The notes under the pieces were generated by a model, which saw only the letters and a program-made list of their open reading frames with translations, made no database searches and was not told the origin of the DNA. Below are positions 43,946 to 46,794 of a stretch of DNA of 46,794 nt, in pieces. The position numbers were made by a program, and so were the translations under genes. This DNA comes from Chara braunii (Eukaryota; Streptophyta; Charophyceae; Charales; Characeae), in the NCBI GenBank assembly GCA_003427395.1, contig BFEA01000014.1, positions 4,396,011-4,442,804 of the forward strand, given 5' to 3'. Position 1 is the first letter of the stretch; every line of letters begins with the position of its first letter.

Positions 43946-44586
43946 ATGGTGAGTGAAACTGCACATCATCGTCAGAATCATCATACAAGTGTTACTCCAT
44001 GCTCAGCGAACGTCGGTTCACAAGAACCTAACACCCAATCATGGCAGGCCACACAGCGTGCAAGAAGGGAAAAGAATAGAACACACACTGCGACACGTCA
44101 TCATCCTCCCGAACGTGACAGTAGGCATTAAAATAATCAAGTAAACCACGCCCATGAGCTGAAACCAAAAGTGAGCGTCGTGCTCGTATCGTCAACATCA
44201 AGAATGGCTCTATGGCGGATGACCCGACATGTCTCGTCCGGTCACCGTAAGACCGGAACTCCTCAGGGGTCTGCGTCACAATGGAGTGACGACTGACGTA
44301 TCGCTAGCAATTTAACGCAGACACAAGACCTGAACACCCCAAGAATAGACACAAGGCAGACAACTCTATCGAAGCCCCTACTGGAGTCCCACAGGGGTAC
44401 CGCCCAGGGCCCCCTGACCAGAAAAACGCTCGGCTTAGTCGGGGTCCACGGTAATGCCCCCAACATCCACCAAGGGCAAAAACGGGCCCCATACTGCCAC
44501 TCATCAAAAAATTAAAGGAAAGAGGCCCGCTTAGCCCAACTTAGGCCAAGGGGATCGACGCAATCAGCTCCTACATATTAGTAATG
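43946..44586 (-). repeat. pseudo-LTR, upstream copy
   Basis: 641-bp direct-repeat copy at the 5' side of the minus-strand element. ORF1 begins about 130 bp after it. Contains a hammerhead relic at 44221-44271. Confidence 0.85.
44221..44271 (-). ncRNA. hammerhead ribozyme relic, copy 2
   Basis: On the minus strand: stem I arm GACCC, core CTGAGGA (fits CUGANGA), stem II GTTCCGGTC/GACCGGAC with one bulge and 7-nt loop, then GAGA instead of GAAA, stem III ACATGT, GTC cleavage triplet, arm GGGTC. Here the first core box is intact and the second carries an A-to-G change, the opposite of copy 1. Confidence 0.8.
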
Positions 44587-44607
44587 GCCGTTTCTTTCTT
44601 TCTTGTG

Positions 44608-44689
44608 TTTTTTTTTTTTTTTTTCGGTCACGTGCCGCAATGCGCGCGCCGCTCCGCGGCTGGAAAAAAAAAAAAAAAAAAAAAAAAAA
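44608..44689. repeat. T run and A run foldback
   Basis: About 17 T (44608-44624) and 26 A (44664-44689) flank a 39-bp GC-rich core. It can fold into a long A-T hairpin and sits directly between the Penelope-like element and the 36-bp array. Confidence 0.6.
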
Positions 44690-44703
44690 CAGCCCCATGG
44701 TTT

Positions 44704-44883
44704 GGCCACGGCCGAGATGTCTCAGCCACACCCCAGACTGGCCACGGCCGAGATGTCTCGGCCACACCCCAGACTGGCCACGGCAAAGATGTCTCGGCCA
44801 CACCCCAGACTGGCCACGGCCGAGATGTCTCGGTCATTCCCCAGATTGGGCAGGGCCGAGATGTCTCGGCCACAACCGAGATT
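44704..44883. repeat. 36-bp tandem array, 5 copies
   Basis: Units start at 44704, 44740, 44776, 44812 and 44848 and are exactly 36 bp. Each contains GGCCGAGATGTCTCGGCC or a near copy, an 18-bp inverted repeat with 8-bp arms. Because 36 is a multiple of three, both strands stay open and give spurious repetitive ORFs. Confidence 0.9.
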
Positions 44884-45337
44884 CGCAGGCACTACGCTTC
44901 ACAGGCAAACGCTTAGTCTCAAGAGTAGCCTACTCCTAAGAAGTGGGGGCCTCGGGGCAGGGATGGAGGCCGAAAAAAGAAAAAAGGAAAAGAAGAAATA
45001 AAAAAGCAAAGAAACGAGGAACTTCGAATCCACCTACGTCGGAAAGACCCTCACGTCACCAGTGTTTTAAGGAATGTACCTGCCTAGAAAGTGAGGAACA
45101 TGAAACAGGTCGTTTTCCTTTTTTGTTTCCTGTTGTCAGGTCCTTGTAGCGCCCTGCCAGCCAGGCAGGGCGGATTCCACGCGAGGCAGCTAACTGCCTC
45201 TCTTCTTTCAGTTCCAAACAAGTACTGTAGCATCATGTATAGGACCGCAATCACAGCATAAGGGATGCTTTTTTTTATTATTCTTTATCGTCTGTTGGTG
45301 GATAGACGAGGGCCCTGAGTGAACTGCTACCAACTAC
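44884..45337. other. non-coding stretch with two adjacent hairpins
   Basis: Purine-rich sequence near 44970-45010, then two inverted repeats: CGCCCTGCC/GGCAGGGCG with 5-nt spacer (45150-45172) and GAGGCAG/CTGCCTC with 4-nt spacer (45183-45200). No gene is supported. Confidence 0.5.
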
Positions 45338-45371
45338 AATGCCATTACAAACTGTAACCCTGACTGCGCCG
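45338..45371. repeat. right terminal inverted repeat of the split hAT-like element
   Basis: Reverse complement of the left end at 38442-38475, with one or two mismatches. A nearby CTGAGTGAACTGCTAC (45316) also matches inverted sequence from the left subterminal region. Confidence 0.5.
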
Positions 45372-45589
45372 AAGTTAACCCAAAATAATTGTGCGAGGAT
45401 CTGGGTCCTCGGCAGGCCTAAGAGGGCCCTTCTGCAGATGCTCCAGCCTTAAGTGAAGGCAGGCCTAACAAATCACGAGAGGCCCTCAGCTGTCAATTTC
45501 GTAATTGGGGGTCCAGGTAGTTTCGACGCGCCAGTTGGTTGAGGGAAAAACGCAGGCCTAGCAGCAGAACATTCCACGGACTTCTGGGC

Positions 45590-46090
45590 CTTTCCAAGAA
45601 TGCAGGCCCTGGGCGAGAATCACAGCCTCATACACTGACAATTGTGAGGCCCAACGGAAAGAGGCCCAGTGGCTGCAACACAAGCGCGGCATCCTGGGGC
45701 CTACCGGAAGCTTCTGGGCCCAGGCCAGTCCAGCCAGGCTGTGAAGGCAGGAGGCTCTTTCCATATAGGAAAGAGCTCACCACCGGCAGCCTCATTCAGG
45801 CACTTGCATGCTAGCGCTGCTGGAGCGGACGCTCGTGGGCTGCTGTTGGCGCTGAGAGGCGAGGTGCTAGCGCATGCGGTCGTGCAGGGAGCAGGGCGTT
45901 GCTGAGGGCAGCGCCATAGCCCAGCCTCCATAGCTGGTTGGGCTTGGACTACACTGAGGCGCAGGGGTGGTCTTCGGGTGTATAAAGGGACGACGTGGGA
46001 GTAAGACGAGGGAGAGAGAGAAGGATGATGATGATCATGGTGACGTGAGGGCACATACCTGGTATTGGCGATGGTCTGCATGGGCGACAT
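45590..46090 (+). promoter_or_regulatory. promoter-like module 2 (HSE half, hairpin, TATA)
   Basis: Two HSE-type pentamers (gGAAg cTTCt) at 45706-45715 are followed 48 bp later by a perfect 9-bp inverted repeat GCTCTTTCC/GGAAAGAGC around ATATA (45754-45776), then TATAAA at 45981-45986. Order and spacing of the first two match module 1 at 487-558. No gene could be identified downstream; low-complexity DNA follows. Confidence 0.45.
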
Positions 46091-46109
46091 CTTCAAGTAC
46101 TTCGTTGGC

Positions 46110-46493
46110 TGCTAACGTCATGGAATCGATTAATCAATCGATTGATTTGATTGAATCGCATAAGTCCATTCTGAATCAATCGATTCAATCTATCAATCAA
46201 CTCAATCGATTCAATTGATTGATTTGATTGAATCAAATCCTTTTTTTTTTTGGGGGGGGGGGGGGGGGGGTGAAACCATGAAACTTATAAAAGCGTGAGA
46301 ACACTTTGCGGCACACATGCACACTCAAGAAAAAAAAATAAAAAAAATCCTACTAGCTTCAATCAAATCAATTGAAGTGATTGATTCAATTCATTGATTC
46401 GATTGAATAGCATGATTCGATATCAAATCAATTCATTGAATCATTAGATTCAATCAGTTGATTGGATTGAATAAAATCCCCCCCCCCCCCCCC
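46110..46493. repeat. AT-rich palindromic blocks with G and C runs
   Basis: Two blocks (about 46118-46240 and 46350-46476) are built from ATCAATCGATTGAT- and GATTGAATC-type palindromic words. The first ends in a T run and 19 G (46252-46270); the second ends in 16 C (46478-46493). The runs could pair. No gene. Confidence 0.7.
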
Positions 46494-46794
46494 TCTGTGT
46501 GTGTATGTGTGTGTGCGCACACTACTCTCTCAGTCTCTCTGTATGTGCGTACACGAGCACGCACACGCGCGCACACACACACACACACGCAGAAACAGGG
46601 GAAGAAGAAAGAAGAACGAAAAAAGTGAGGATGACCCCTACAAAGACAATTCGGAAGAACCCCCAAGGAAAACGCGGCGACAAATCTGTAGCAAGAGTAG
46701 ATAAGTCATTCTACACCCATGCTCGAACCCATGCCTACGACAGCGTTTCCCTCGGAATGATTCAATCAAGGGATTGATTTTTTTTTTTTTTTTT
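46494..46794. repeat. TG/CA foldback microsatellite and window end
   Basis: A (TG)n tract near 46495-46516 and a (CA)n/(CG) tract near 46557-46592 are inverted relative to each other and could form a long hairpin or Z-DNA. The rest has no gene signal and ends in 17 T. Confidence 0.6.

Larger units (their letters stand above)
38636..44586 (-). mobile_element. Penelope-like element, Chlamys/Naiad-type, with N-terminal GIY-YIG
   Basis: Two direct repeats (38636-39273 and 43946-44586) flank a minus-strand coding region with ORF1 (zinc knuckle, coiled coil) and ORF2 (GIY-YIG nuclease before RT). Penelope-like elements usually carry GIY-YIG after RT; the reversed order defines the Chlamys/Naiad clade described from green algae, protists and invertebrates. 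Direct 'pseudo-LTRs' with hammerhead ribozymes are also a Penelope-like hallmark. No primer site or polypurine tract accompanies the repeats. The element sits between the inverted ends at 38442 and 45371. Confidence 0.85.

Noticed and set aside
38636-44586. LTR retrotransposon flanked by LTRs
   Set aside because: The enclosed RT is Penelope-like with GIY-YIG, there is no integrase, primer site or polypurine tract, and the repeats carry hammerhead motifs.
44704-44883. CRISPR array or repetitive protein gene (open frames on both strands)
   Set aside because: Units are contiguous with no spacers. Open frames follow from the unit length being a multiple of three and lack of stops in the unit.

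Overview
This window looks like nuclear DNA of a eukaryote with a large, repeat-rich genome. It has no operons or bacterial-type gene packing. It is filled with nested, decayed retrotransposons carrying poly(A) tails, LTR fragments, small inverted-repeat elements, microsatellites and AT-rich low-complexity DNA. The mix (L1-type LINEs with a C-terminal zinc-binding region, a Ty3/gypsy element primed by initiator tRNA-Met, and a Penelope-like element with an N-terminal GIY-YIG nuclease) fits the green lineage. A charophyte alga such as Chara is my best guess, but this is inference and no marker gene proves it.

Layout. 1-1265: AT-rich DNA, a palindromic GC patch and a promoter-like module. 1275-9285: an 8-kb LINE on the minus strand (LINE-A) with a poly(A) tail, ORF1 and a broken endonuclease-RT ORF2. 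9280-26810: a decayed Ty3/gypsy element on the plus strand. Its order is LTR fragment, primer site, gag start, a roughly 6.6-kb non-coding interruption full of hairpins, gag core, protease, RT, RNase H, a PHD finger, integrase, three extra ORFs, 1.8 kb of non-coding DNA, one more ORF and a second LTR fragment. 26811-29145: a cluster of short inverted-repeat elements. 29325-30956: an uninterrupted 543-codon gene with three CBM6-type carbohydrate-binding modules, followed by an assembly gap. 32560-37628: a second LINE of the same family (LINE-B, plus strand), 5'-truncated and lacking its RT core. 38442-45371: inverted terminal sequences of a probable hAT-like element, split by a 5.95-kb Penelope-like element (minus strand, 38636-44586) that is flanked by ~640-bp direct repeats each holding a hammerhead-ribozyme relic. 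The right end has a 36-bp tandem array, a second promoter-like module and AT-rich palindromic blocks.

Most coding sequence here is selfish DNA. In each element an RNA-binding ORF1 or gag is paired with a reverse transcriptase and a nuclease or integrase that would have moved the element; nearly all copies carry stops, frameshifts or catalytic changes. The most interesting points are the PHD finger between RNase H and integrase in the Ty3 pol, the ATGA-linked extra ORFs behind it, the permuted Penelope-like element with its two differently damaged ribozymes, the series of constant-loop hairpins at 12.0-12.9 kb, and the intact triple-CBM6 gene.
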